Notes: generated by a model from the letters alone, not told the origin. 64,000 bases of DNA from Portulaca oleracea (GCA_029582165.1 CM055893.1:22543179-22607178), one strand, 5' to 3'. Shown: positions 45,543-57,880, numbered from the stretch's first letter. A program made the numbers and translations.

Positions 45543-46060
45543 CTAACGAAGCCTATTCAAGTTACCTTGCCAGATGGTTCTTTAAAAACTGTCACAACAG
45601 CAGGGACCGTTGTCATATCAGATAAAATAAAATTGCAAGATGTCCTCAACATTCCAGATATGTTCTCTGATGTTTTAAGCAATTCAGAAAAGACCAAAAT
45701 AGCTTGCAATGACAACGCCCAGTACATTGACACAAATCAAGATGCAGATGCTGAAATCAATGAGGCTATTGACCTCACCCCATCACAAGATGTGGTCAAC
45801 GATCAGAATGACACACATGTGGATCAAAGTTGTGAAGTAAGCGATGTGCATTCTGAGAATACTGTGGATATTCAACAAACTGAGGAGGAAGAAGAAGAAG
45901 GGAGACAATTAAGGAGATCATCCAGGACCAAGCATCCTCCAAGATGGCTCTTAGATTATGATCAAAGCAACAGGCCCACTTCCTCAAACTCACACAGTCT
46001 TAATTCTCAAGTCTTGTACCCTCTATTTCAAACTGATGATTTTGCCCATTTTTCACAAAA
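45543..46060 (+). pseudogene. End of protease joined to the pre-RT linker; integrase deleted
   Basis: Codons 45543-45660 continue protease (PDGSLKTVTTAGTVVISDK, then LQDVLNIPD). At about 45661 the sequence jumps to an acidic linker (NQDADAEINEAIDL, EEEEEEGRQLRRSSRTKHPP) that normally lies between integrase and RT in copia. The whole integrase, expected at several hundred residues, is absent. The frame is then lost around an A-run at 46056-46062, next to the start of RT. Confidence 0.8.
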
Positions 46061-47631
46061 AATATGTTACTTCCTTGACAGCTGTCCTTACTTCTTTTGA
46101 ACCAAGCTCCTATGAGCAAGCAATAAAACGGCCTGAATGGGTTGCAGCAATGAAGGAAGAATTGCAAGCTTCAGAAGCCAATGGGACCTGGGTTCTGACT
46201 AAATTACCTCCAGGGAAACAACCCCTCACCTCAAAATGGGTATATAAAACCAAGTTTAGGCCTGATGGGAGCATTGAAAGATATAAAGCTCGCCTTGTGA
46301 CTAGAGGTTTTCTTCAGGTCAAGGATAGAGACTACAAACATACTTTTTCTCCTGCAGTCAAACTAGGAACTGTAAGGATATTCATAGCTCTTGCTGCTGC
46401 CAAGGAATGGGACCTTCATCAACTTGACATAAACAATGCCTTTTTACATGGGTTTATTGAAGAAGATGTTTACTTGTTACCTCCACAAGGCTACAACAAA
46501 GCAAAACCTGGAGAAGTATGTAAACTAGTTAGAAGTCTCTATGGCCTAAAGCAAGCCTCAAGACAGTGGAATTTGGAATTAACCAAATTCCTCAACAGAC
46601 AGGGCTTCAAGCAATGAAAAAGTGATTACTCACTTTTTTCCAGATTGACTAAAATTGGGCATACATATGTTCTTGTTTACGTTGATGATTTACTGATAAT
46701 AGGTGATGATCTCGAAGGCATCGCTACTCTCAAAAGGTCCCTGCACGACACATTTACCATCAAAGATCTAGGAAAGGCGAGATACTTCCAAGGAATAGAA
46801 ATCTCAAGGTCAAGTGAAGGTATTTTTTTGAACCAAAGGAAATATATTCGACATATTATGTCACGAGTCTCTCACCGCAAGCCTGCAAAATTCCCACTAC
46901 CTAAAGGGCTCAAGCTTTCTCTTGACACTGGGAACTTTCTTCCTGATCCAACACCCTACAGAAGGATCACTGGCAGATTGTTATACTTGGCCTTAACCAG
47001 ACCTAATATAAGCTATGGAGTGCAACACTTGAGCCAGTTTTTACAAAATCCAACGGATCAACACTACAATGCTGTTATGCATATTCTGAGATATCTTAAG
47101 GGAAGTATAAATAAAGGTCTTTTTTATCCTAAACACAATTCTCTCCATGTCTCAGCCTATACAGACTCAGACTGGGGAAGTTGTCAATTTTCTGCAAGAT
47201 CTTTGACGGGTTATTGTGTGTTTTTAGGACCTTCCCTAATCTCTTGGAAAACAAAGAAACAGAAGACTGTCTCAAAATCATCTGCCGAAGCTGAATATCG
47301 CGCCATGCCTGCTACAACCTCAGAGTTAGAATGGGTGGTTCAGATCCTCCAAGATTTAAATGTGCCTTTGAAGACTCCAATCACCCTTCACTGTGATAAC
47401 AAAGCTGCCCAGGATATAGCTGCAAACCCAGTTTTCCATGAGAAGACCAAACACATTAGGATAGATTGTCATTACATTAGGGACAAGATTCATGAAGGAC
47501 TGATACAAACTGCTCATATCCCCTCCAACCAACAGTTGGCTGATTTGATGACAAAAGCTTTGAGTGAACAACAACACAATTTTCTCTCTTCAAGGCTGGG
47601 CTTGTTAGAGACACCTCCCAATCCACCTTGA
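46058..47631 (+). pseudogene. pol: Copia reverse transcriptase and RNase H
   Basis: The frame is continuous from 45958 except for a TGA at 46615-46617. RT shows EWVAAMKEELQASEANGTW, KWVYKTKFRPDGSIERYKAR, LDINNAFLHG and the catalytic YVDD at 46678-46689. RNase H shows AYTDSDWGSC, SKSSAEAEYRAM and HCDNKAAQDIA in the proper order. It ends at 47631, 12 bases before the 3' LTR. RT copies element RNA into DNA in the particle, and RNase H removes the RNA. All RT and RNase H motifs I looked for are intact apart from the single nonsense codon. Confidence 0.9.
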
Positions 47632-47642
47632 GGGGGGGGGGG
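47632..47642 (+). other. Polypurine tract (G-run) of the copia element
   Basis: An 11-base G run abuts the 3' LTR. Its length may vary through polymerase slippage. Confidence 0.85.
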
Positions 47643-47856
47643 TGTGGAAATATCACTGCTATTTTGTAGCTGCTGTTCTATTTTTATTTCTCTTTGTTTC
47701 TTGTTTCTTTTTCTTGTTTTTAGGTAGTTAGTTTTAGGTTGTTAGGGTTCCGTTTTTCCTCTCTTTTAGCTGTATAAATAGGTCTCTTTTGCATCCTTCT
47801 TGTATAAGGTGTGAGGCACTCTTATCAAAATATTATTCTTCCATCTATTTTGCACA
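47643..47856 (+). repeat. 3' LTR of the copia element
   Basis: It has the same termini as the 5' LTR and is followed by AATAC. Confidence 0.92.
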
Positions 47857-47861
47857 AATAC

Positions 47862-48934
47862 CATCCATCTAACCCACACATCGTTGACCCTAGTTTAATT
47901 GTCAACATCATGAGAAAGGATGTGAAACAATTGGTATTGATTTTGGCCTTGTTTTGATAATTATATGCTACAAAAGAATCCAGACTAGTCTGGGATATTA
48001 CATGGATTTTATAGAGTTCTAAAGGAAAGATTTTGCTTGTTTATGAACGATATAGACTTGAATGATTCTTGAACCTTAATACTCTTAATAAAAATCAATC
48101 TTTTGGGTCAAAATCAGATCATTGAATGTCATGTTGTTTGAATGGGTGACTGTCTTGGAGCGTATTATGGTTCCAAAATTCATTGAATGCCAAGTTGTTC
48201 TACTGCTGAAACCATGATCCTGTCTGAGAATTTTGTGTAATTTGGCTACTAAATCCTTGTGGGTTAAGGGCTTAAACTGCTTCTTATTACTTGGAGTATC
48301 TATTGTTGGAAAGCTTGTACATTTGGGGATATGTTATTACAGTTCTCATTTACATCAGAAAATCAAGCTAAAATCCCACACGGGCCTGCTGTGTCGTACT
48401 GGTTTTTGACCGATTAGAGCCTTTCAGCTTGCTTTGTTGAGTGTGTACCTGATCTTTGGGAGCTCAAAATTAGTGGGATCGGAGTGATCAAGAACATTTT
48501 TACTTACAAAAGGTACAAGTTTAGGGTGTGTTGTGAACTTGTGATGCAAACACCCTTATGCTAGGCCTTCTTGAGAGTTGTCAGCTTCCCGCTGTAACCA
48601 TGCCTTGTTTGATTTTGTTCTGCAATCTTTGCTGCTTATTTCTGGTGGTTTTCTTGCTCTATCTTGTCCCCTGACTTATATTGAAATAGTTGAATTGATT
48701 GGGTTCCATTTGAGTTGGAAATGTGCGAATTTGGTGTTGAATGCCATAGCTAAAGTTCACAAACTAGCTTTGACTTGGACGCGATTTGCTGCTAATATTA
48801 TTGTTCTTTAAAGTACGTTTCCGTGCCATTCCTACTTCGGTTGGCTTGGTTGATTACTGGAAGTATTTTGGTGAAGTTAAAAGTGTTGATTTATTGGATA
48901 GTAAATTGGGGTCACTTGGATTAAACTTAGATGG
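47862..48934. other. Intergenic or intronic DNA
   Basis: It has ordinary AT content and no domain-bearing frame. Small frames at 48578-48811 and 48786-49004 have no family signature. No repeats stand out. Confidence 0.4.
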
Positions 48935-48942
48935 ATATTCAA

Positions 48943-49503
48943 CGAGTAAATTACATTTACTACCTGACATTTGTGGTAATAATTTTTACAAATCCGACAT
49001 TTAGGAAATAATTTTTACCTTACCTGACATTTAGTGAAAATAATTTTTAGGGGCTGAATCCGGTTGTTTCTTATTGGAAATGTGAAAAATACCAAAATGC
49101 CCCTATATGACTATATGAATATACCATGTTGCCCCTAACATTGATAAATAAATGACTTAAATGACCTTTTCATTTTTCAGAATGGGGAGGGATTGATTTT
49201 TCGAAGAAATATAGTAGAGAAAATGTTTGGGTTTAAATGCCATATGAATTAATATTAAGGGTAAAAACATCAATTCATATTTAATTGAAAGTTATATGAA
49301 TTAATATCAAGGGTAAAAAAGTCAATTCATATTTATCTTTTTAATGTTTGCTGTAAAATCCAACAAAAATCAATTATAAAATATCTGATGAGGTTTAAAT
49401 ATACGAACACTTAATTTCAGGTAAGGTAAAAATTATTTCCCAAATGTCGGGTGTGTAAAAATTATTATTACAAATGTCAGGTAAGGTAAATGTAATTTAC
49501 TCG
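48943..49503. mobile_element. Foldback MITE, family A, copy 1 (561 bp)
   Basis: The ends CGAGTAAATTACATTTAC and GTAAATGTAATTTACTCG are perfect reverse complements, and the arms carry about 110 bases of inverted similarity with TACCTGACATTTG and AATAATTTTTAC repeated. ATATTCAA (48935-48942) and ATGTTCAA (49504-49511) are a likely 8-bp duplication with one mismatch. The centre holds two copies of ATATTAAGGGTAAAAACATC-like sequence. There is no coding capacity. Confidence 0.8.
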
Positions 49504-49717
49504 ATGTTCAAGGCCCTAATTTTTGTTGACAAATAAGTATACTACTGATTAGGAAATATTTCTTAATTTTCTATAATGATTTTGCCATATACTTAATTGT
49601 CTTACTTACACAATTTGTTATACTAATCTAATCTCGTAATATTCATTTGTTGTACTTTAAGGTTTTTGATATATTTTTCATCTTATATTATTTTTGTTGT
49701 CTTTTAATCACATTAAA

Positions 49718-49820
49718 GGTGGTATTTCTAGGACTTCTTACTAATATTGATCTCGGTGTGAATGATATGCTTGGGCTTCGCAATGATATCGTCACTCATC
49801 TTCGAACTTACAACTCCAAC
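49718..49820 (+). other. Possible exon of an unrecognised host gene
   Basis: The frame reading GLLTNIDLGVNDMLGLRNDI, then VTHLRTYNSN, is preceded by TTAAAG/GTGG and TTTCTAG, possible acceptors, and followed by GTAATG, a possible donor. The base composition is less AT-rich than its surroundings. I recognise no family and see no linked exons. Confidence 0.25.
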
Positions 49821-50299
49821 GTAATGTTTAGGTTTTAGCACATAATTTATATATTGTGCTCAATTAGGTACGTTGGAAATAAAAGCATTTAGTAAGGATC
49901 TGAACATTGTTTAATATGAAGTTCTTAGTTTTTGGACTATAATGTTAATAGCGATTTTCTTATTTTGAAGACTTTTGGTGACTAATATATGCAGGTTTTC
50001 TTTTATGTCATCTAGAGCTATTGGCATTTTATTTAAAAGTATTAATTATTTGTTTAAGAATTAAGATTCATGATCATCGTTGTAATTTATACAAAACTTG
50101 TTAACCAGAATGTATGACAATTATTTATAATTGTTTTATCGTTTAGATTGGTAAGTTGTATATTAACTACAATCTTACTTTTTTTTTTAAAAAAAATAAA
50201 TAAATTATAACTAACAACACTAGTTTGTGTGGAAAGAATTATATCTTGCCGCATATCTATTAGTTTGCATAATGAAAATAACCACACATGAAATGTAGG

Positions 50300-50492
50300 G
50301 TTAACAATAACACGTCACAGTTGTAAATATGGGGAATTGAACTCTGCCAACATTTTTAGTAAGTGTGAGGAATATTTCCACACACTTATCTTCCCCACAC
50401 TTACCTTAAGTGTGGGTGGCTACAGACTCCACATTTATAAGTGTAGTTGCAAGTTAAATTAAGTGTGGAGGGAAGCAAACTTTCTTGTAGTG
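50300..50492. mobile_element. CACTA-type transposon end with subterminal repeats
   Basis: TTTCTTGTAGTG ends at 50492, the plant CACTA terminus in reverse. AAGTGTGG/TAAGTGTG words in both orientations recur about eight times within the last 150 bases. The other end and a transposase were not found. Confidence 0.6.
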
Positions 50493-53400
50493 ATATTGGC
50501 ACATAAATCATACAAAAGTATGAAATCTTCTCATATATCTTATGCAATCCATTCACTTAATAAATAAAGTAATTTTACTTATAGTGAACTTGCACAAAAT
50601 CTTAATAAACTCTTATCATATTAAAATATAATTGACTAACATGAGAAACTTATAAATATCAAACATATAGATAAACTTGTGTCCATGTTACTTATGAATA
50701 ATTTGTGTCACCTATGAACATAGCTGAGTACTTGACTTGACTCTACATAAATTAGCATGTAGTGAAATAGGTCATACTTAAGCTTACTAGTATGATCAAA
50801 CTTGTTGACATAATATTAAGTGAATAAACATCCACTCATATTTCCTATTCAAGAATAAAGCATGTTATTGTCTACTTATATTTTCATGGGTAAAAGAAAA
50901 TTAAAAACTTATGATTCTACACACTCATATAATCACATGAATCAATTTTGCATATAGTAACTTTAAACACTTACAGGATCAAGTGATTATTCTCAAACTT
51001 GTCATGTCATAAACATAGAGTCAAATACATAGTTTAGTGAAACAACCAAAACTTAGGTCCTCTTCTCATGCTTGAATAAATCATTAAACTCTATAAGCTT
51101 TCATAAACATGAATCAAATGGAAAGACACTTGTAAATATGCATGAAAGTCAATACTTAAGTAAATTTTGTACTTGACTAAAACTTGGTACAAAAACTCAA
51201 CAAAATTCATATGCAGTTTTCTTTGCATAATTAGCTAAGAAAATTAGTCAAATAATCTTATTCGTTCAACTTGTTAGAAGTACTCATGAGTCCTTACTTA
51301 TGCAACATCTTATATGCATAGAAAGGCTTCTTGTCAAACTTATACATTTTATGAATTCCCATACTTGTATTCATATTATATAATACTTAATCATATTTTG
51401 AAATAGCCTAGACAACTTGTGTATTCATACATTTACCCTACCTGACATTTGTGTTAATAATTTTTACACACCCAACATTTGTGAAATAATTTTTACCTTA
51501 CTTGACATTAAGTGAAAATAATTTTTAGTGGCGGAATCCGGTTATTTCTTATCGGAAATGTGAAAAATACCAAAATGCCCTTATATGACTATATGAACGT
51601 ACCATGTTGCCCCTAGCATTGAGAAGGAAATGACTTAATTGACCTTTTCATTTTCAGAATGGGAGGGGTAGGGTTTTCAAAGAAATAAAGTAGAGAAAAT
51701 GCTGGGGTTTAAATGCCATATAAATTAATATTAAGGGTAAAACGTCAATTCATATTTAATTGAAAATCATATGAATTAGTATCAAGGGTAAAAAAGTTAA
51801 TTCATATTTATCTTTTTAATGTTTGCTGTAAAATCCAACAAAAATCAATTATAGAATATCTTAGGAGGTTTAAATATATGAACACTTAATGTCAGGTACG
51901 GTAAAAATTATTTCACAAATGTCAGGTGTGTAAAAATTATTACAACAAATGTCAGGTAGGGTAAATGTAATTTCTCCTTAAATTTTCAATAGGAAATTAT
52001 ATTAACCATTTACAAAATTGTACAAAATAAATCACATATTATTTCTCATACATAATTACTTATATGGCTTCTTATAGACAAATTTGCTATTTCATATTAA
52101 TAACCACATAAAGTTGCCAAATAACTTATCAGCATATATAATCACATAAATAAGTACTTGTAAAATAATAATTATTATGCTTTTCTTATTACAATAATTA
52201 TAAGCATAATAAAAATATACTCATGATAATAATATAAATTTTCACCTTCATGTGCACATAACTTATAGTGGACTTTTCAGAAAAACTTAAATCAATAAAC
52301 AAGCCACTTGTATGCTTTAAACAATTCTCACAAATTACTCTTATATGCAAAGCTTATCTTAATAATAAATTCATATTTGACTTTCAACTGCATAAACATA
52401 TTTCAATCATCAAGAATAGAATGATAAACATGACATAACCAAATAAAATTTCATGGCAACTTATAACTTATAAATTAGAAACATAAAACTTTTGCCATGC
52501 TATTAAACCAAAACTTGAAAGATTATGGAAAAAGTCTTTAAGCATGAATCCATCATCCCTACCTTATAAACACGGAACAAATTTCCAATCATGATATCAA
52601 TAAAAGGTCAAACCAACTTTTACTCATTCGGCCTTCATACTAATATCAATAACAATATGCGGAATAAACTTATTTGATACTTGAACTTGTGAATAATCAT
52701 GGAACAATTCAAATTATAAGAAACAAATTATAATCTTGCCACAATGAATTTCAACATTGTACACCATAAAGACTTGTAACTTAAAACATCCAATCAAGGT
52801 ATCTTTTTAATGACTATAACCCCATTCTTATTGCTAGCATGAAACTTCCATATAACTTAATGCCATAGCCAACTTAAAACATATGGCTAAATAAAAAATA
52901 AATAAATACTTATTTTTGACTTTTCTTGCACCATCCTTCCACAACCACCTTATCATGGAATTTCAATAAACTTTTCCTTAATGGCAATTCTTATAAACCA
53001 ATTAAACATGCCAAACTAGTAAAACATATTCATGAAATTGGTAATAACTTGATAATATTGAAAGGTAACTTAAACATGGTCAATGAAGATGCATATAATC
53101 CCCAAAAAACAATAACAACTTAATTACCGTTGACATTCTTGTAAATGACTTGCTATTGCCTTCCCCTTAATCCATGAAAACCTCATCGCATAACCGAGCA
53201 ACAATTACCATCATGAATATCAAGATCTTGTACTTGTACTGCCACTCTTATGTATCAATTTCTCATCCATACTTAACACATATAGATAAACAAATGATTA
53301 TTAAACTTTTAATCATTAAAAAACATAATAAACTTGTATGAAAAATTGATACTAATAAACTTGTAAGTATAAAATTATCGTTGTAATCCCTCTCGAGTTT

Positions 53401-53753
53401 TGGATGTTCAACTCTTAGTCTCCTTCAATCTTGTCTAGTAAGATAGTTCTTAAGAATATTGAGAAAATGAAGTTTGACCGGCTTGAATCTACATCATCTT
53501 CACTTGGCTTCATGATCTTGTTGTGGTATGTACGACAAGATGAAGATATGACTTAATAACCAAATGATTATCTTGTTCGAATATTGCTAACAGTCCTGGA
53601 TGAACACATTTTACTTAAGAACTATTTAATATACCGTAAATGTTCAGATGGCTAAAACTTAGCGCTTAACAGACTCAAGACTACTTGAATCACTCAAGCA
53701 TAGCTGCAATCTAGACAAGAATGAGATGAGGTGATTAGATGATGATGATGTAC
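50493..53753. other. AT-rich non-coding region with recurring ACTTGT/ACTTAT words
   Basis: Apart from the MITE at 51429-51977, no gene or structured repeat is visible. Words such as AACTTGT, ACTTATA and CATAAAC are unusually common and spread evenly. The region might be the inner part of a large decayed DNA transposon whose end is at 50492. This is a guess. Confidence 0.35.
51429..51977. mobile_element. Foldback MITE, family A, copy 2 (about 549 bp)
   Basis: It is collinear with copy 1 (48943-49503), in the same orientation, with the same inverted arms (CATTTACCCTACCTGACATT...AATGTCAGGTAGGGTAAATG, the latter read as TGTCAGGTAGGGTAAATG) and the same central duplicated block. The outermost left bases are lost (no GAGTAAATT). 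A target duplication is not clear. Confidence 0.78.
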
Positions 53754-55193
53754 TGATAGGCCACAAGTGTACGGGTGAAATTGTAGCATAAATCAAGGTC
53801 GTTCCCACAGGGACTTTTCCTTTCAACGCACTGAACTAGCCTCCTAGTTGATCGCTAAGTCGATCCGTTTTTGGTTTGAAGTAACTAATTCTAAATCTAA
53901 TCACAATCAAGAACTAAACAAACTAATATTCACACAAACTTTTCTGATTTAATCAAGGTAAAAAGGCGTTCAGGGGATGAAACCTAAGTCAAATAACGAA
54001 TCAACGATGTGGATGAAACCTAAGTCAAATAACGAATCAACGATGTGGATTGAACATTCATTTCGTTAACTTGCACAATCAAGGTTCGATAATAGCATAA
54101 AACATTTCGCAATGAGATTTTGCCACTAGAGCGAATTGCCAAGACTTATCAAGCACCAACTTTCGTGGTTATTTCGATTTAGTCAAGGTTAAAGATCTAA
54201 TTATCTCAAGAACCCTAATTAAAACTTCTATGTCTAGACAATTTTAACTAGTTTAATCTAAGTTTTCAGGTAATCAAACTTCTCCTTTCGGTACTTCATC
54301 CAACAACCTATTAACATGCAATTGGTGATCAAGCAAAAGCAATAACAATTCAATTCAAAGACCAAATAGATTGAAACAAACTAAATTCATGATAATTCAA
54401 TCCAACAAAGTCAATTCATCAAGCATCTTCAAAGGTTCATCCCCTAAACTAAAAAGAACTACTCACTATTCATGTTTAAAACTACAAAGCAATTGAAATC
54501 TATTCTAGAAAGCATATGAAAATCTATGAGAGAATGAGAAATAAACCAAAGGGAAGAACAATCTTGCTAGGAATCAACTATGGAGAACTTTTGCTCCTCC
54601 ACTTCAAAGTGAATTCAAGATGATCTTCGATCTTCAATCTTCTCTCAATCTTCAATGGTGGATGGAATATGAATGAAGGATATGATTAGGGCATGGAATG
54701 GAAGATGGTGGAATGATGATTCTCTTCTTCTCAGCCGGAAATAAACATAATATAGGCAAGTAGCAACTCAAAACCGCCGAAAATGAAAAGACAGGAGAGA
54801 CACGGACCGTGCCAGGGGTGACACGGACCGTGCTCATAGTGATACGGACCGTGCCCCCTTAGACACTACCTGTGTCGCTTCACTGCACACAATTCTTCAT
54901 GTTCTGGTCATAAGCACTACCCGTGCCTCCTCTGGCATCACCCGTGCCACTGCTTTTTCAGGCCTAGGAGTACTTTGGGCCATTGTTTATGCCTTGGGTG
55001 ATCCAACTTCTCACTTCTTGGTCCTTTAAGCTCGGTTTACATCGATTCTTCACAAATTCCCTACAAAACTTACCAAACTCCAAACCAAGCGTAATATGGG
55101 AAATTCGGGTATAAAACAATATAATCAAATCAAATATTCCCCAAATTCCAATCAAAACAACCAAGTATTCATATATACAAGAAGCACTTATCA
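53754..55193 (-). repeat. Athila-like 3' LTR, 1440 bp
   Basis: On the minus strand it starts TGATAAGTGCTTC at 55193 and ends CTTGTGGCCTATCA at 53754. Three CACGGACCGTG or ATACGGACCGTG copies and two CCCGTGCC variants lie at 54786-54955. A 35-bp tandem duplication (GATGAAACCTAAGTCAAATA...) lies at about 53976-54046. The left flank is TGTAC; the partner duplication is not available. Confidence 0.8.
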
Positions 55194-55207
55194 AAATCCC
55201 CCATGCT
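55194..55207 (-). other. Polypurine tract of the second Athila-like copy
   Basis: The minus strand reads AGCATGGGGGATTT next to the LTR start TGATAAG. The first copy has GCATGGGCGGATTT at the same place. Confidence 0.75.
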
Positions 55208-57077
55208 TAGTCCTTGCTTGTCCCTAAGCAAGTCCAAACTCAAAAGAAAAGGCAAAGAAAGAAAATGAAAGAAAATAAAAGTAAACGGGACAAAAAGACT
55301 CAAAGAACTCAAAGCAAAATTAAAAAGACTCAAAAGTAAAAATTAACAAAAACGAAAATTTTTATTTAATTACAACTCCACAGGATGGCAATGATAGAAC
55401 ATTCAATCAACCCAATCTAATCTAAAGTACAACCCAAGAGTGAAAAAGAAGCCAATTTACACAAGTAAATGAAGACAAATTATTCAAGAATAGTACTCAA
55501 CAAGTTCAACCAATCACCCTTAATCACCGAATGAGATAAGAAGGCACATGTTAAGCATGAAACTAGGTAAGAATGAAGAGCAAACTCACTTTCTGGGAAT
55601 ATGGAAACACTCCTCTCATTTGTTTAAATATGAAAAATCATTGAAAGTTCGCTCAAATACTCAAACCAAAGCCACAACCAACCACGTATTTGCTAAGAAT
55701 CTCAACTCTCCACCGCAAATTTGCAAAGCAACAATGACAATCAAGAGGACTTTCAAGGGTTGTAACGGGGCTAAGGTTAAGGGTAAGGAGTGGATAATAT
55801 TTGGGAATTATGGAGCTAAAAGCCAAAGCTTGAAATTATTCCGCACCAACTCAACATACATTCACTCTCACTACTTAAAATCAATCCAAATCAACCCCAC
55901 AAACAATTGGAAACTTGCCTCAAAACAAAAGAAACACAATGTCAAACACTTTATTCTTTTTTCTTCTTTTTTCCGGAATTCTCCGAATTTTTTCTTTTTC
56001 ACTTTTTTTCTGTTTTTTTCTTCTGATTTTTTTTTTGATCTTTGATTCAAACACACACACAAACAAACAACATCACACTTATATACAACTCACTAGGCAA
56101 GTTCCAATTCTACCCAACAACCTCAATGTACATAATTTGGGGAATCAAATCAATATTTACAACTCAAACCAATCCCCATCACAAACCACCAAGTAACCAT
56201 AATCAACCCAACTTCAAACTCAAAACATTTCAAGCAATGGCTTAAGGGTAGGAAATATATAATTGGCCAAGGCTTATAATGTGGGTTAAAGAAAAGAAAT
56301 GGTCAAGGCAAGAAAGGGGCTAACTACGGATTTTCTGATATATTCGGGTGGTCAAGGCTTGTGGGTTCAATTCCTAATGCCTCTATCATCTTGTCAAAGT
56401 ACAATGCATAGCAATTTCAAGGAGATGCAAAGCAAATGAAGGAGGATGCCACAATGGTGAGTCACTCATGGAAATTAGACTAATAAAAATGATTAGTCTT
56501 TTCTTGTAGGCTTATGTGGACTCACGAGTAGCGCTCAACAATCATTACCCAATTTGAAAGATATGCATATGCACAAGTCACTCTTAAAATAGTGACGAAA
56601 GTAATCGATCTCACTATCCTAGCACAATTCTCACAACATTTAGCTTCACAACTCGTGACAATTCACAGTCTTTCACAAACGGGCTATACAAGATCAAATC
56701 AAGTCAAAAGAAAACTATCTCGCCAAATCCTATATCAAACAATTTTTTTTTAACTTTTTTACTTTTTCTCAATTTTCAAAAACTTTTTACAAGACTCAAA
56801 ATGAAAATAAGAAAAATAAGAAAACGAAAACAACCTACGAAAAGAAGAAATTAAAAAAAACTTCAAGCAAATCTAGAAAACAAAGGTAATAAAATCAAAA
56901 CAAAAGAAAAAGACTCAAAACAAGTTAAAAAACTCAAAAATAAAAACGACTCAAAACACACATATCCACAAAAAGTTTACACAAATCCCCCCCATGCTTG
57001 AACCGAGCATTGTCCGCAATGCGAAACATCACCCGAGAAGCAAAGAAAGAAAACACAAAGAGGTCACAAAGAGGTAA
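55208..57077 (-). other. Athila-like non-coding 3' region
   Basis: It shares phrases with 21700-27356, as noted for the first copy. T-rich (55960-56040) and A-rich (56800-56960) tracts are present. Small frames (55548-56045 and others) run through these tracts and are not supported as genes. Confidence 0.65.
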
Positions 57078-57766
57078 TCATGGAGGTGGAGGAGGGGGTG
57101 GGTTGCATGTATGGTTAAGCTGCCAATCACGAACGGATCGCATCAAGGCAAGCATCTCATCTTGACTACACTCAATCCTACCCTGGGAGTCTCGAAGGGC
57201 TTGAAACTCAAGCTCACAATAAATTTGGAGGTCGTTAAGCCTCTCTTCAAGGGTAGGCTCACCATCACCCTCATCACTTTGCGCATCACTGCTACTGTCA
57301 CCACTCTCTCCATCCTCTCGGATGGCTAGTGGAGCCTCAAAATCGGGCTGGTTCGGGTCCATGGGAGGGAGAAAGAGGATGTTAGGGACATGTTGGATGG
57401 ACACATGATCATGGGGAAGGCGCATCAACTCATTGTTAGGGTACCGCCACAGAACAGCAGCCCCGTCCAATGTACACATTTTCATAGAACAAAAGGTCTT
57501 AGCATCAAAAAGCAAAAGTCCACCAACTAAATCTCGCTGATGGCGAGCAGGGTCCCAACCAAAATGTCTCGCTAATACAGTGAGTAGACCCCCCATAACA
57601 ATATCCCCCTTCCCCAGGCTAGCATGTCTCTCTAAATGAAGAGCGAAAAGGGCAGCGGGGTTAACATCAAGTCGGGCATAATACATCCCCCACAGCACAA
57701 AAAATTCAGCCTTAGATGCAACATTCATGCTATCACCACGACCAAACTTGTATGAACAACTATGTT
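57078..57766 (-). pseudogene. ATHILA ORF-1-type protein, N-terminal half missing
   Basis: The frame is open from a TAA near 57758 down to the stop at 57078; the first ATG inside is at 57728 (216 residues). FGRGDSMN matches FGRPGSSN of the first copy, and GDIVMGGLLTVLARHFGWD aligns with its GIAIGGYITHLACQYGF. Further on are RYPNNELMRLPH (first copy VYPNNARFPVRHPH), an acidic stretch, a helical segment (LEERLNDLQIYCELEFQALR) and a Pro-rich tail. The N-terminal part is lost where the TAA microsatellite begins. Confidence 0.75.
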
Positions 57767-57768
57767 AA

Positions 57769-57772
57769 GCAT

Positions 57773-57855
<83 letters not shown>

Positions 57856-57880
57856 TAGTAATAATAATAATAATAATTAA
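57769..57880. repeat. (TAA)n microsatellite
   Basis: About 110 bases of TAA/ATA units with three interruptions near the right end. It marks the truncation point of the Athila-like copy. Confidence 0.95.

Larger units (their letters stand above)
43989..47856 (+). mobile_element. Ty1-copia retrotransposon, degenerate, integrase missing, AATAC target duplication
   Basis: LTRs 43989-44200 (212 bp) and 47643-47856 (214 bp) start TGTGGAAATATC and end TTTTGCACA. AATAC at 43984-43988 repeats at 47857-47861. The PBS directly follows the left LTR, and a run of G's precedes the right one. The polyprotein order gag, protease, (no integrase), RT, RNase H is copia-like. It is broken by a TAG, a large internal deletion, a frameshift and a TGA. 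The LTRs differ at only a handful of positions, for example GGGTTCCCG versus GGGTTCCG. Confidence 0.93.
53754..57766 (-). mobile_element. Second Athila-like retrotransposon, 3' end only
   Basis: The 3' LTR (53754-55193), polypurine tract, non-coding region and ATHILA ORF-1 fragment (57078-57766) follow the order of the first Athila-like copy, in the same orientation. Everything upstream, including pol and the 5' LTR, is replaced by a TAA microsatellite starting at about 57769. Non-coding stretches are generally more diverged than the phrases listed for the first copy. Confidence 0.78.

Noticed and set aside
55548..56196. Open frames of 93-165 residues
   Set aside because: They run through T- and A-rich non-coding Athila-like DNA and end in Phe/Leu runs.
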